NCBI RefSeq assembly: GCF_014699005.1
Contig: NZ_JACWZY010000016.1
Span: 62,001 to 126,000 of the forward strand
Length of the DNA stretch: 64,000 nt
Origin: Spirosoma profusum
GTDB taxonomy: Bacteria; Bacteroidota; Bacteroidia; Cytophagales; Spirosomataceae
Reading direction: 5' to 3'
Shown here: one piece after another, positions 38,501-46,570 of the stretch
Position numbering within the stretch: position 1 is the stretch's first letter
How the letters are laid out: the number at the start of each line of letters is the position of its first letter
Program-made: the position numbers and the translations under genes
The notes under the pieces: model-generated
What the model was told of the DNA's origin: nothing
Databases searched by the model: none
The model's input: only the letters and a program-made list of their open reading frames with translations

Positions 38501-38982
38501 AGTTGTTTCAGCGAGAAATTACCGGCCATGTTGATGTTCATAATCGGCATTTCCGAGAAATCGACATCCTGCGCCGTCGGACCCGCGTCTAGCTTTTGCG
38601 GCAGATCTGGCTTGGCTTTGTCGATGGCGTCGCGTACCCGTTGCAGCGCTTCCGCCGATTGAACGTCCGGGTTAAATTCAACCAGAATAACCGATACGTC
38701 CTGCAACGCATTCGATTTGATCCGTTTTACGCCCGAGATCGATTTTAACTGCTTCTCAATCTGTTTGTTAATCGTATTCTCGATATCCGCCGGGGCCGTT
38801 CCTACGTACACGGTGTTGATGTACACCTGCGGTACTTTGATGTCGGGGAATTGCTCCTTCGGCAGATTATTATACACGAACAGCCCACCAATCGTAATCA
38901 GGAAGGTGAAAATGTAAATCGCCGTCCGGTTTTCAACGCACCAGTTGGTAAATCCGAGGGTTTTATATTGTTCAAATTTCAT
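35548..38982 (-). CDS. RND-family efflux permease (AcrB-like)
   Basis: 1144 residues from ATG 38982, giving MKFEQYKTLGFTNWCVENR. About twelve membrane helices: one at the N-terminus (TAIYIFTFLITIGGLFVYNN), then two large periplasmic loops typical of RND pumps. The proton-relay phrase GLGLVVDDAIVVIENAHRL carries the paired Asp residues in helix 4. An additional hydrophobic insert (VLILTVLAGVGYVIDRGIGN) in the middle makes it longer than AcrB. It forms the inner-membrane pump with the MFP and TolC-like proteins encoded upstream in the same operon. Exported compound unknown; a TetR repressor heads the operon. Confidence 0.95.
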   Translation of the reverse strand: MKFEQYKTLGFTNWCVENRTAIYIFTFLITIGGLFVYNNLPKEQFPDIKVPQVYINTVYVGTAPADIENTINKQIEKQLKSISGVKRIKSNALQDVSVILVEFNPDVQSAEALQRVRDAIDKAKPDLPQKLDAGPTAQDVDFSEMPIMNINMAGNFSLKQLKEYAEDLQDVIEGMPEIRRVDIVGALTREIQINLDLARMQSAGLAFSDIQQAIQGENINVSGGELPIDGVRRTVRVKGEFTDVAQLQNLNIRTATGATVRLGDLAEVTDNFEEQQDFARLNNKSVVTLNVIKRAGANLISAADRIEETIEEYKTSHFPPGLDVKITADQSERTRESVNDLVNTVVLGFIFVVLVLMFFMGVRDAIFVGLSVPLSALVAFVLMPVVGPVVGTAFTLNIMVLFAFLLGLGLVVDDAIVVIENAHRLFNQHKDWNIRQAVKAAAGEVFAPVLSGTLTTIAPFFPLLFWPGIVGEFMKFLPLTLILTLFASLFVAYVINPVFAVTFMKRHDEEANHKKPTFQEIKRPVLILTVLAGVGYVIDRGIGNLFVLFLILYVFNHYVLTPKLIIPFQETLLPGLKNGYRKLISWILHGWRPVWGIVAAFGLLILTFFIVGIAQPKVLFFPSGEPDYIYVYNVMPIGTDARVTNATTKEIEKRVFKVMNDNKAMGIVNSVISNVGKNAGDPMNPDRSNTPHKSKVTVAFVPGVERNGISTDSLLSKVRTAMVGLPGSEISVERESNGPPTGKPIAIEIAGEEFDQLKKLETQVRQKIAKAGIQGIDQLKSDLITNKPEIVIDIDREKAEREGISSGQIAMAIRTALFGLEVSKFRDAKDEYPIMVRLKQDDRSQIDRLLSLNIVYRDMVLGGQLRQVPITSVANISYSTTFSQINRKNQERLVTLSSDVVPGYNANQIVAQIQPVIDEMEVPNGYTVRIGGEQEDQQESMSFLGAAFGIALMLIYLIMSTQFNSVVKPLIIFVTILFSLIGVLLGFVVFNKDFSIIMSGVGIIALAGIVVKNGILLIEFIEELRGRGVPLREAIIEAGGIRLTPVLLTASAAVLGLIPLAFGLTVNFVTLFRDFDPNLVIGGDSSVFWNILAWTIIFGLTFSTILTLVIVPCMYWINERIRMKWFGKKDPALEPQEEPEEELV

Positions 38983-39004
38983 AATGAAATAGTTTTTCGA
39001 TTCG

Positions 39005-39106
39005 ATTTGTAGAGACAACACATGTGTTGTCTAAAGACCGGATGGTTATTGACCCGGATGGTTTTGCTGACGCATATGAGACAAGGCATGCCTTGTCTCT
39101 ACAAAT
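39005..39106. repeat. Twin palindrome element, GTAGAGACAAGGCATG family
   Basis: Two perfect palindromes, 39013-39032 (AGACAACACA arms) and 39078-39099 (GAGACAAGGCA arms), are enclosed by a 14-bp outer inverted repeat ATTTGTAGAGACAA (39005-39018 with 39093-39106). It lies inside the efflux operon between the MFP and RND genes. The second palindrome recurs at 42530-42559. Confidence 0.75.
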
Positions 39107-39111
39107 TCAAA

Positions 39112-40254
39112 TCAGAAATTTATCGGTTGTCCATCGACCAAATCCTGATAACCAGCCGTAACGATCTGATCGCCCGACTGTAACCCTTGCGTCACTTCAA
39201 TCTGCCCACCGTACGACTGACCCGTTTTAATGGTTTTGGCTTTCGCTACTTTCTTGCCGCCTTCGTTCACCGCTACGTAAACCAGTTGGCCGTTTTCAGT
39301 GCTCTGAATCAGGTTCTGGTTGATCACAATGGCGTTCGACTGAGTCTGGTCATTGATTTTAACGCGTGCCAACATATTTGGTTTCAGTGCGTTATCCGAC
39401 GGTAGCGGAGCTTCAATCGTGAATGTCCGGGTGGCAGGATCAACGGTTGTAGCCACGAACGTGATTTTAGAACTCAGTTTCCGGTTCAAATCCGGGAATT
39501 CAATCTGGATGGCATCCCCCTTCCGAACACTACCCGAATACGTATCCGCAACCTTCGCAACCACTTTCAGTTGCGACAGATTAACCACCTGAACCAGACC
39601 CATTCCGGGCATCGCAGATTGACCGATTTTCACCATTACGTGGTCGACAACACCCGAAATTGGGGCCGTTACGGTCGACTGACCGATTTGGGCGTTCAAC
39701 GTAGAGAGCCGACGTTCGAGCGATTCTTTGTTGTTTTTAGTTTGCAGGTACTGAATTTCCGTACCGATCTGCTGTTTCCACAAAGACGCCTGTTTTTCGA
39801 AAACCGTGTTGGCCAGCGAAAGCTGCGTTTTCACTTCTTCCACCGATTCACGTAGCAGTTGATCATCCACTTTAGCAATGGCCTGACCTGCCCGTACGTG
39901 GTCACCTTCTTTCACGTAAACCGCCGTAACGACACCACCCGATTTGGGCGAAACCTGTACGTTGTTTTTAGCGTCAATCGTTCCCTGCAATTCCACGAAA
40001 TGCTTGAACGTACCGGACGTCAATGGCGCGACTGTTACGTCCTTAACGCGGGCTTCTTCCTGTTTTTTCGGGTCGAGTTTGGCGACTTCCGCTTCCAGTG
40101 CTTTAATCTTGATATTCAGGTCGGCCTGTTGCGATTTCAACGTAGCAAGTTCTTCCCGTTTAGCGGCCACGTCTGCCTGACCTCCGTTTTGTTTTTTCTC
40201 CCCTGAGCAGGCTGCAAGTAAGCTCACAAGGGCAATCGCGTAGTATGCTTTCAT
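39112..40254 (-). CDS. Efflux membrane-fusion lipoprotein (AcrA/HlyD family)
   Basis: 380 residues. Lipoprotein signal MKAYYAIALVSLLAAC with the lipid-attachment Cys at residue 16. An early coiled-coil (about 25-70, EELATLKSQQADLNIK) is followed by barrel-sandwich-hybrid (VYVKEGDHVRAGQAIAKVD), alpha-hairpin, beta-barrel and C-terminal domains. It bridges the RND pump and the TolC-like channel across the periplasm. The early coiled coil before the lipoyl half is an extra relative to classic AcrA. Second structural gene of the tetR-tolC-mfp-rnd operon. Confidence 0.94.
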   Translation of the reverse strand: MKAYYAIALVSLLAACSGEKKQNGGQADVAAKREELATLKSQQADLNIKIKALEAEVAKLDPKKQEEARVKDVTVAPLTSGTFKHFVELQGTIDAKNNVQVSPKSGGVVTAVYVKEGDHVRAGQAIAKVDDQLLRESVEEVKTQLSLANTVFEKQASLWKQQIGTEIQYLQTKNNKESLERRLSTLNAQIGQSTVTAPISGVVDHVMVKIGQSAMPGMGLVQVVNLSQLKVVAKVADTYSGSVRKGDAIQIEFPDLNRKLSSKITFVATTVDPATRTFTIEAPLPSDNALKPNMLARVKINDQTQSNAIVINQNLIQSTENGQLVYVAVNEGGKKVAKAKTIKTGQSYGGQIEVTQGLQSGDQIVTAGYQDLVDGQPINF

Positions 40255-40260
40255 AATTAG

Positions 40261-40362
40261 TGGTGAATGAAAAATGGTGAATGAAAAATGGATAATGTCG
40301 TTTCGCCGTCAGAATCCATGAGATCACACCTATTAATCATTGTTCATTTTACATTATTCATT
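40261..40362. repeat. AATGAAAAATG-type tandem and inverted repeat between efflux genes
   Basis: A 14-base unit GGTGAATGAAAAAT stands twice in tandem (40262-40289), and a loosely complementary CATTGTTCATTTTACATTAT lies at 40338-40357. It fills the 115-base gap between the tolC-like and MFP genes. The sequence type recurs near 13434. Intercistronic repeat of unknown role. Confidence 0.5.
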
Positions 40363-40369
40363 AAAGAAA

Positions 40370-41770
40370 TTACTGTCCTGTGTAGAGTTTCCCACTGGCT
40401 TTATCGGCATCAACCTTAGCCAGCATGAAATCAAGCAACGATGCGAAATAGTTGGTCTGGGCTTCGCGCGATGAACTTTCGGCGTTGAGCACTTCGATGT
40501 TTGAGCCAACCCCTTCTTTGTACTTGATACGTGTTACGCGCAGAATTTCCTGCGCTAAATCGAGGTTGCGCTTCTGCGTACGTAGCGTTTGCAGACTATT
40601 CTGCGTCGTAATCTGCGCCTGTCTGATTTGCAGGTCAATCGAGTTTTTCAGCAGATTGCTTCCCAGCTTGGCTTTTTCGAGCGCAAATTTCTTTTGCTGA
40701 GCCAGATAGCGTTTCTGAAAACCATCGAAAACGGGAACCTGAATCTGTAAGTTGATAGCCGCCGAATTGAACCACTGTGTCGTAAAAAATTCACCCAGAT
40801 TGTTACGTCCGTTGTTATGACCGTAGGTCGCCGATGCAAACACTCGTGGCAGATATTGCTTGCCAATGCTTTGAAAATCAAGATCGGCGAGTTGAATCTG
40901 GTTTTGCAACGTAGCAAATTCGATACGTTGGTTGTAATCAAATTCCGGCGAAATCGCTATCGTCCGCTCCAGCTCTTCCAGATTCAAATCCTGAATTTTG
41001 TCGGTCAACGTAATGGCATCGTTGATTCCCAGTCCCATCTGGAATTTCAGCAGATAATAGCTCAGACCCACCAGATTTTGCACGTTTTGGCGCTCAGCTT
41101 TCAGATTATTCGATTGAACTTCCAGCCGGTTTACGTCGATTTTCTCAACAAATCCCTGCTTATTCAGGGCTGTTGTTTCGTTCAGAAGCGTATCGATCCG
41201 GGCGATGTTATAGTCGAGCAGTTTGATACGTTCTTCGCTGACCAGCACATTATAATACGCCTTGGCGACCTGTTCCGCTACGCTAATTTTCGAAGCCGTT
41301 ATGTTTTTCTGGCTTAGTTCACGCAACGTAGCGGCTGCTTTCAGGCCAATTTTGTAACTGGCGTCATACAGCAACTGATTTAACGTAGCAGATACGTTTC
41401 CCTGGAAATTTACCCCAAACGGGATGGCCGTTACGCCCGCGTTTTCTGGCTGATTACCGCTTGTAGCTGTTGTCGAACTTCCTCCGCCAAAACCACCGGC
41501 TGGCAGGATAAACTTCTGAATTATAGCATTGTAGGTCAGTAGGCTTGCGATACTCACCTGAGGCAGCGCATTCGACTTGACCTCCCGAATCCGGGCTTCG
41601 GCACTCAGGGCATCCAACCCCGAATTTTTCACGTTGATGTTGTTGTCTACGGCGAACTTTATCGCGTCGTTCAGCGAAAAGTCCTGCTTGTTCTGAGCCA
41701 GCAATGGACCGCTGCTCACCAGAGCAAGTGCGCCGACCATTATGGCTAGTTTCGTATTAATGAACTTCAT
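40370..41770 (-). CDS. TolC-family outer-membrane efflux protein
   Basis: 466 residues from ATG 41770 (MKFINTKLAIMVGALALVSSGPLLAQ signal peptide). Two long helical repeats follow the TolC plan: FSLNDAIKFAVDNNINVKNS at the start of repeat 1 and matching ALxxN-type heptads later. It forms the outer-membrane exit duct for the pump encoded downstream. Its start overlaps the end of the tetR-like gene by 14 bases, so the two are co-transcribed and probably translationally coupled. Confidence 0.94.
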   Translation of the reverse strand: MKFINTKLAIMVGALALVSSGPLLAQNKQDFSLNDAIKFAVDNNINVKNSGLDALSAEARIREVKSNALPQVSIASLLTYNAIIQKFILPAGGFGGGSSTTATSGNQPENAGVTAIPFGVNFQGNVSATLNQLLYDASYKIGLKAAATLRELSQKNITASKISVAEQVAKAYYNVLVSEERIKLLDYNIARIDTLLNETTALNKQGFVEKIDVNRLEVQSNNLKAERQNVQNLVGLSYYLLKFQMGLGINDAITLTDKIQDLNLEELERTIAISPEFDYNQRIEFATLQNQIQLADLDFQSIGKQYLPRVFASATYGHNNGRNNLGEFFTTQWFNSAAINLQIQVPVFDGFQKRYLAQQKKFALEKAKLGSNLLKNSIDLQIRQAQITTQNSLQTLRTQKRNLDLAQEILRVTRIKYKEGVGSNIEVLNAESSSREAQTNYFASLLDFMLAKVDADKASGKLYTGQ

Positions 41771-42371
41771 GGTTGTACTGATTAACATACTGGTTGTAGA
41801 TGGTGAATCCTTTCTCGGTCAGCATTCCGCGCACGAAATGGTGAATTAGTTCATATTGAATTTGTTGCATAGTGAATTGGTCAGTTGAAAATAGTTCGGG
41901 ATTAAAGGCAAGCTCGATTTGTTCGACCCGAAGACGGGCTAAAATGGTCGGATTTATATCAGGACGATATAGGCCTTGAGTAATACCTTTTTGGATATTT
42001 TCAAGAATAGAGCGCATAATCTGACCTTCTTTATATTGGCGGAACAAGGCAAACGCCTGGGGGTAGTAGCGTTTTACATCGACCATTAGATTAGGACTGA
42101 CCTGATCAGCATGTTTCTGCATCATGTTCAGCACGTACAACATCTCTTCTACCGGATTGAGGCCCTCTATGGCCATGCAATCCATTTCTGAGAGATTTCT
42201 GACCGTTTTATCCTGAATAACCTGGTATAGAATCTCTTCTTTATCGTTGAAATGCTGGTAAATCGTCTTTTTTGAAATACCAAGCTGTTTAGCAATATCC
42301 TCCATTGTTACGGAGCGTACACCATACTTCCAGAACAACCGTTCAGCCTCTGCCAAAATCCTCTGTTTCAT
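41757..42371 (-). CDS. TetR/AcrR-family repressor of the efflux operon
   Basis: 204 residues. The N-terminal helix-turn-helix (SVTMEDIAKQLGISKKTIYQHF, residues about 21-42) is a clear TetR signature; the C-terminal half is the usual helical ligand-binding domain. It is the first gene of the operon with tolC, MFP and RND genes, and a perfect inverted repeat lies over its own promoter, so it very probably represses itself and the pump until a ligand is bound. ATG 42371 is used; a TTG precedes it directly. Confidence 0.94.
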   Translation of the reverse strand: MKQRILAEAERLFWKYGVRSVTMEDIAKQLGISKKTIYQHFNDKEEILYQVIQDKTVRNLSEMDCMAIEGLNPVEEMLYVLNMMQKHADQVSPNLMVDVKRYYPQAFALFRQYKEGQIMRSILENIQKGITQGLYRPDINPTILARLRVEQIELAFNPELFSTDQFTMQQIQYELIHHFVRGMLTEKGFTIYNQYVNQYNHEVH

Positions 42372-42401
42372 CAAAAAATAGAACTTTTACAGGATGAACT
42401 T

Positions 42402-42431
42402 CGGAAACTCAAATATAGTTCTGAGTTTCCG
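42402..42431. promoter_or_regulatory. TetR operator: 10-bp inverted repeat with 10-bp spacer
   Basis: CGGAAACTCA (42402-42411) and TGAGTTTCCG (42422-42431) are exact complements, 10 bases apart, 31 bases upstream of the tetR start. Size and symmetry fit binding of TetR dimers, and the spacer contains most of the -7 box. Binding would block RNA polymerase. This is the best-supported regulatory site in the window. Confidence 0.7.
42410..42417 (-). promoter_or_regulatory. Bacteroidota -7 box of the tetR-efflux promoter
   Basis: On the minus strand these bases read TATATTTG, a full match to TAnnTTTG. The start codon is about 39 bases downstream. A TTTG-type -33 box is not evident at the expected distance, so the promoter may be weak. 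The box overlaps the operator. Confidence 0.6.
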
Positions 42432-42529
42432 GGATAATTTGGAGAAAGTGATGAACGGCCCGAAAAGTGGAGTGAACCCGCCCAAATCACCGATGAAATT
42501 TGCGGTATTTTGCCAGCGAATCTGTAATG

Positions 42530-42559
42530 CGTAGAGACAAGGCATGCCTTGTCTCTACG
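42530..42559. repeat. 30-bp perfect palindrome, GTAGAGACAAGGCATG family
   Basis: A complete palindrome, CGTAGAGACAAGGCA and its complement. It shares GAGACAAGGCATGCCTTGTC with the element at 39078-39099. It lies between the divergent tetR and mpl genes, about 55 bases before the mpl start. Dispersed palindromic repeat; role unknown. Confidence 0.75.
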
Positions 42560-42614
42560 TTTCCCCAAAAAGAAGCCCTACTTTTGTTCTCTGATATTTG
42601 TTACTGTTTATCTG

Positions 42615-43979
42615 ATGCCTCAGGCTATCCATTTTATTTCCATTGGCGGTAGCGCCATGCATAACCTCGCCCGCTCGTTGCAACAACAAGGTTACGTTAT
42701 TACCGGCTCCGACGACGAAATCAACGAACCTTCGCGTACTCGGCTGCAAGCGCAAGGCTTACTACCTGTTAGTCCGGGCTGGTTTCCTGAAAAAATTCAT
42801 GCTGAACTCGACGGCGTTATTGTCGGAATGCATGCCAAATCGGATAACCCTGAGTTGGTTCGGGCACAGGAACTGGGCTTGCCTATCTACTCCTATCCTG
42901 AGTTTGTCGACCAATTGAGCCGAAATAAACAGCGCATAGTGATTGCCGGTAGCCACGGCAAAACGACTATTACGGCGATGATTCTTCACGCACTCACGCA
43001 CTACCAACGTAACGCCGATTATGTAATTGGGGCCGTGATAAATGGCTTCGATTCTACCGTGCGTCTAACAAACGATAAAGACGAAACGGCTGCGCCGATT
43101 ATCATTCTGGAAGCCGACGAATTTCCTTCTTCGCCTATTGATACGCGGCCGAAGTTTCTGCAATACCAGCCCCACATTGCCCTTATCAGCGGAATATCAT
43201 GGGACCACGTGGCTTACTATCCAACCTGGGAAACATATGTCGACCCGTTCGAGTCGCTGGCTGAAGCCATGCCGAAAGCAGGTATTTTGATTTTCGATGA
43301 GTCGGACGATATGCTCGATGTAATTGGTCAGAAAGAGCGCGAGGATATTACCAAAATTCCGTATCAGGCTCACCCCAGCGAAGTTATCAACGGGCAAACG
43401 TATCTGATTACGAGACAGAAACAGAAGGTACCGGTACAGATTTTTGGCGAGCACAATATGAAAAATATTGCCGGAGCCATGATAGTCTGCGACCGAATCG
43501 GCATCACGGAAGATCAATTTTACGAAGCCATTCCGAGTTTTGGTGGTGTGAGCAATCGGCTCGAAAAAATTGCTGGAACCACCGACAAACGTATCGTTTT
43601 CCGCGACATTGCTCATGCACCTGCACAGGTAGAAGCAGCTACGCAGGCTGTTAAAGCTCAATATCCGGCTCAGAAATTGTTTGCTGTGCTGGAATTATCA
43701 GCTTCCGATGTAGCGAACAGCGATTTCCTGGAAGAGTATAAAGACAGCCTGAAAGCTGCTGATGCTGTGACCATTTATGCGAATGCTACGTCTGATAGCT
43801 TCAATCCTGAACATATGGCTGCTACGTTCGGCCGGTCTGATTTACGTGTGTTTACTGATACGTCAGCGCTACAGGCGTATTTGCTGGAGCAACGCGAGAA
43901 GGCCGATAGTTTCCTGTTTATGAGTTCTGCTACGTTCGGAGGACTCGATTTGGCGGCCGTCGGTCGTCAATTGGTATAA
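42615..43979 (+). CDS. mpl: UDP-MurNAc:tripeptide ligase (murein recycling)
   Basis: 454 residues from ATG 42615 (MPQAIHFISIGGSAMHNLA); a longer frame to 42549 has no support. Mur-ligase family: N-terminal Rossmann-like UDP-binding segment, ATP-binding loop AGSHGKTTI around residues 110-118, central EADEFPSSP and a C-terminal domain. The Mpl type (GGSAMHNLA, SHGKTT, DEF) joins recycled L-Ala-D-Glu-DAP to UDP-MurNAc in the cytosol, saving peptidoglycan tripeptide. Same strand as the LOG gene but a long hairpin separates them. Confidence 0.92.
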   Translation: MPQAIHFISIGGSAMHNLARSLQQQGYVITGSDDEINEPSRTRLQAQGLLPVSPGWFPEKIHAELDGVIVGMHAKSDNPELVRAQELGLPIYSYPEFVDQLSRNKQRIVIAGSHGKTTITAMILHALTHYQRNADYVIGAVINGFDSTVRLTNDKDETAAPIIILEADEFPSSPIDTRPKFLQYQPHIALISGISWDHVAYYPTWETYVDPFESLAEAMPKAGILIFDESDDMLDVIGQKEREDITKIPYQAHPSEVINGQTYLITRQKQKVPVQIFGEHNMKNIAGAMIVCDRIGITEDQFYEAIPSFGGVSNRLEKIAGTTDKRIVFRDIAHAPAQVEAATQAVKAQYPAQKLFAVLELSASDVANSDFLEEYKDSLKAADAVTIYANATSDSFNPEHMAATFGRSDLRVFTDTSALQAYLLEQREKADSFLFMSSATFGGLDLAAVGRQLV

Positions 43980-43996
43980 AACATGTCAATGAGCAT

Positions 43997-44086
43997 TTTT
44001 GTCCTGCTGAGGCACGAAGCATCTTAACATATCCTTACCTGTGAGTGATGATACGTTAAGATGCTTCGTGCCTCAGCAGGACAAAA
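43997..44086. repeat. Dispersed hairpin, TGTCCTGCTGAGGCACGAAGCA family
   Basis: 43997-44028 pairs perfectly with 44055-44086 (32 bases). Variant of the family at 10775, 34011 and 58685 with compensating changes on both arms (GTCCTGCTGAGGCACG), i.e. the stem is kept while the sequence differs. It lies between two co-directional genes. Confidence 0.75.
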
Positions 44087-44123
44087 CCCTTATAAAAAGG
44101 ATAATTACATTCGCTAAAAAATC

Positions 44124-44693
44124 ATGCAAAGTATAGTTGTTTATTGCGGTTCCAGCCCCGGAACGAACCCCCTTTATAATGAAGTCGCGCTGGAGCTTGG
44201 CAAAAAGATGGCGGCTCAGGGTATCCGTCTGATTTACGGTGGTGGCGGCTTCGGCCTTATGGGCGACGTAGCAGATGCCGTGCTGCAATACGGTGGCGAA
44301 GTAACGGGTGTCATCCCCAATTTTCTGGCCGATCTCGAAGTGGCCCACAAAACACTGTCCGAGCTGCATTTTGTGGAAACCATGCACGAGCGGAAATACA
44401 AGATGGTACAGTTGGCTAAAGGAGTGATTGCCCTGCCCGGCGGCTACGGCACACTCGATGAATTGTTTGAAATTCTGGCCTGGCGGCAACTAAAAATTTA
44501 CGAAGGCCCAATCGCCATCATCAATATCAACGGCTTCTACGACCTGATGATTCAGCAACTCGACCGGATGGTGGACGATGGATTTCTTAAACCCCAAAAC
44601 CGTGAATTGCTTATCGTAGCCGAATCGGTTGATGAAGCGCTGGAACAAATAAGTGCTTTCTGGAATGGTGGTGAAATGGAGTCGTTGGAATGA
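44124..44693 (+). CDS. LOG family protein (TIGR00730, nucleotide phosphoribohydrolase-like)
   Basis: 189 residues. Rossmann-fold LOG protein: IVVYCGSSPG at the N-terminus, YGGGGFGLMGDVADAV and the signature PGGYGTLDELFE with the catalytic Arg/Glu region near residues 100-120. In plants and actinobacteria LOG enzymes release cytokinin bases; bacterial homologs split ribose-5-phosphate from AMP or related nucleotides. Cytosolic. Convergent with the small ABM-domain gene. Confidence 0.93.
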   Translation: MQSIVVYCGSSPGTNPLYNEVALELGKKMAAQGIRLIYGGGGFGLMGDVADAVLQYGGEVTGVIPNFLADLEVAHKTLSELHFVETMHERKYKMVQLAKGVIALPGGYGTLDELFEILAWRQLKIYEGPIAIININGFYDLMIQQLDRMVDDGFLKPQNRELLIVAESVDEALEQISAFWNGGEMESLE

Positions 44694-44703
44694 AAATGAA
44701 ATG

Positions 44704-44722
44704 ATACGGCCGGCTGCCGTAT
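44704..44722. terminator. Small hairpin between convergent genes
   Basis: ATACGGC (44704-44710) pairs with GCCGTAT (44716-44722), 7 bp, 5-base loop, 11 bases after the LOG stop. Short but placed where a terminator is needed. Confidence 0.35.
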
Positions 44723-44751
44723 TGATTCATGAAACAACGTAGTGACCTGAC

Positions 44752-45036
44752 CTAGACCTGTTTGTTTTCACGTATCACTAATAATTGCGTGTGCGGATTG
44801 AGAATTAATGTTCCATCAACTCCTTTCCACATACCCTGTAGCGCCACCAAAGCTGCCTGTGCCTGCTCCAGTTGTTCAAATTCAAGATCGATGATCACGA
44901 ATTGGGAATCATTTACCGGCTGGTAAATCCGATACTTTTTAACGCCCATCTTCTTTCTACCAATAGGATCACTATCAAAAGCCTTTTTCCAGCCGTCACA
45001 ATGGGCAATTTTGTGTTCAATTCGTAAGATAATCAT
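44752..45036 (-). CDS. Small dimeric alpha/beta-barrel (ABM-like) protein
   Basis: 94 residues from ATG 45036 (MIILRIEHKIAHCDGWKKAFD). The pattern HKI..DGWKKAFDSDP..RKKMGVKKYRIYQPVND..FVIIDLEF is typical of antibiotic-biosynthesis-monooxygenase-like small proteins that dimerise into an alpha/beta barrel. No catalytic residue can be assigned. Cytosolic; function unknown. The upstream in-frame TTG is less likely than the ATG. Confidence 0.7.
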   Translation of the reverse strand: MIILRIEHKIAHCDGWKKAFDSDPIGRKKMGVKKYRIYQPVNDSQFVIIDLEFEQLEQAQAALVALQGMWKGVDGTLILNPHTQLLVIRENKQV

Positions 45037-45143
45037 ACAAATCAAGTTGGTTCAGTGAAGCTGAAAATACATTTTTTTACGCATCGCAGGTAACTATAAA
45101 TCCAACCTAATCAGGTGAACGGCAGCAAAATGTCAACAGGTTT

Positions 45144-46454
45144 CTACCCGCGTTGTCTAATGGTCAAATAAATCGGGTAGCTAATCGCGATGAACGCAAT
45201 GGCGTATAGACTACTGGAAAAATCGCCGATGACAACGCCGATCAAAAACGCCAGCGACATAATAAGCAGTGTCCAGGTCGAGAATGGGTAGCCCCAGGCA
45301 CGTACCGGTCGCGGAAGTTCGGGCTCGGATTTACGCAGACGTATTAGGGAAGCAAACCCCGATGCGTAACAAAGCACGAAAAAGAACGTAGCAATATCGG
45401 AGAGTTTGCCATACGTATTGGTCAGAATCATCAGCACCGACGCGATGGCTGTCAGCGCAGTAGCGTAGGTAGGCGTACCACCCGCGTTTACGTGCGTGAC
45501 GAAGGGAAAAAACAGACCATCGCGCCCCATCGCAAAAATGACGCGCGGATTGAACATAATCTGGGCATTGATGATACCCATAATCGAAATCATCAGCAGG
45601 AACGTAACAACCTGCGCACTGCCCGGCCCAAACAGGTATTGAATGGCATCGGCAGCCGCCAGCTTCGAACCCGCCAGCGTCGAAACCGGCAGTACGTAGA
45701 GCAGGGCCAGATTCACTAGTACGTAGATACCAATAATCAGTAGGACACCGGTTATCATCGAGCGGGGCAGATTTCGGCTGGGATTTACGTCTTCTTCGGT
45801 AAAATAAGCGGCTGTGTGCCAGCCATCATAGGTGTAAAAGATAGATTGTAAAGCTGCCAGAATACCTAGCCAGACACCACCTTCTGCCAACGGACGAATG
45901 TCGCTGACTGAGGGAGAAGCCGATTTCTCTGGACTTACTGTAAAACAAACGATGACAAATGCCAACAGTCCCACCGCTTTCAGTAAACTCATCACTTCCT
46001 GCGCCCGGCTGGCCAGCATAACTCCCACCGAGTGAAACGCCACAAAAGCCGCGAGAATACCAATAGCCACAAATTTCTGGTACGTTTCCAGCGAAGGGAA
46101 AAGCAAACTGGTGTATTCGCTCATGACAGCGGCCCCAAACGCCATCGCCGATACGCTCCCCAGCCAGCTACTGATGCCGATTACGAAGCCCGCATAATCG
46201 CCAAACGCCCGGCGCGTATACACGTACCAGGCCCCCGCCTTAGGCAGCATGGTTCCCAACTCCATCACCGACAGCGACCCGGCCAGCGCGTAAAGACCAA
46301 CTGCCAGCCAGACAGCAATAATCAGTGTCGGGTCGCCGATGTCCTGCGTTATTGGGCCAGGTTTTCGCAGAATACCGGTGCCAATAGTGCCGCCAATCGT
46401 AACCGCTATGCCGAAACCAACACCTAATAGTTTTTTTAGCTGATTTTGAGCCAT
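45144..46454 (-). CDS. APC-superfamily amino acid permease
   Basis: 436 residues from ATG 46454 (MAQNQLKKLLGVGFGIAVTIGGTIGTGIL); the frame is open further upstream but that extension has no membrane-protein character. Twelve hydrophobic segments. The GxG(I/T)G loop of helix 1 (IGGTIGTGILRKPG) and PKAGAWYVYTRRAFGDYAGF are characteristic of the LAT/APC group. It moves amino acids across the inner membrane, as antiporter or proton symporter. The amino acid is not predictable. Divergent from crcB. Confidence 0.92.
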   Translation of the reverse strand: MAQNQLKKLLGVGFGIAVTIGGTIGTGILRKPGPITQDIGDPTLIIAVWLAVGLYALAGSLSVMELGTMLPKAGAWYVYTRRAFGDYAGFVIGISSWLGSVSAMAFGAAVMSEYTSLLFPSLETYQKFVAIGILAAFVAFHSVGVMLASRAQEVMSLLKAVGLLAFVIVCFTVSPEKSASPSVSDIRPLAEGGVWLGILAALQSIFYTYDGWHTAAYFTEEDVNPSRNLPRSMITGVLLIIGIYVLVNLALLYVLPVSTLAGSKLAAADAIQYLFGPGSAQVVTFLLMISIMGIINAQIMFNPRVIFAMGRDGLFFPFVTHVNAGGTPTYATALTAIASVLMILTNTYGKLSDIATFFFVLCYASGFASLIRLRKSEPELPRPVRAWGYPFSTWTLLIMSLAFLIGVVIGDFSSSLYAIAFIAISYPIYLTIRQRG

Positions 46455-46570
46455 AGTAGAGAAAAAGTGAACGGAGGGGAATCCTACAATGATAGCGAAA
46501 AGTTGTCTGTTCAACGTAGCACAGGACGCTAAAACGACCTTCGTGACTGATTTTTTGTAAGTTTGTCGGC

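Noticed and set aside
46455..46570. Fluoride riboswitch before crcB
   Set aside because: The leader lacks the conserved pseudoknot and GAUGRC-like core that I would expect; GGAGGGGAATCCT is the only similar piece.
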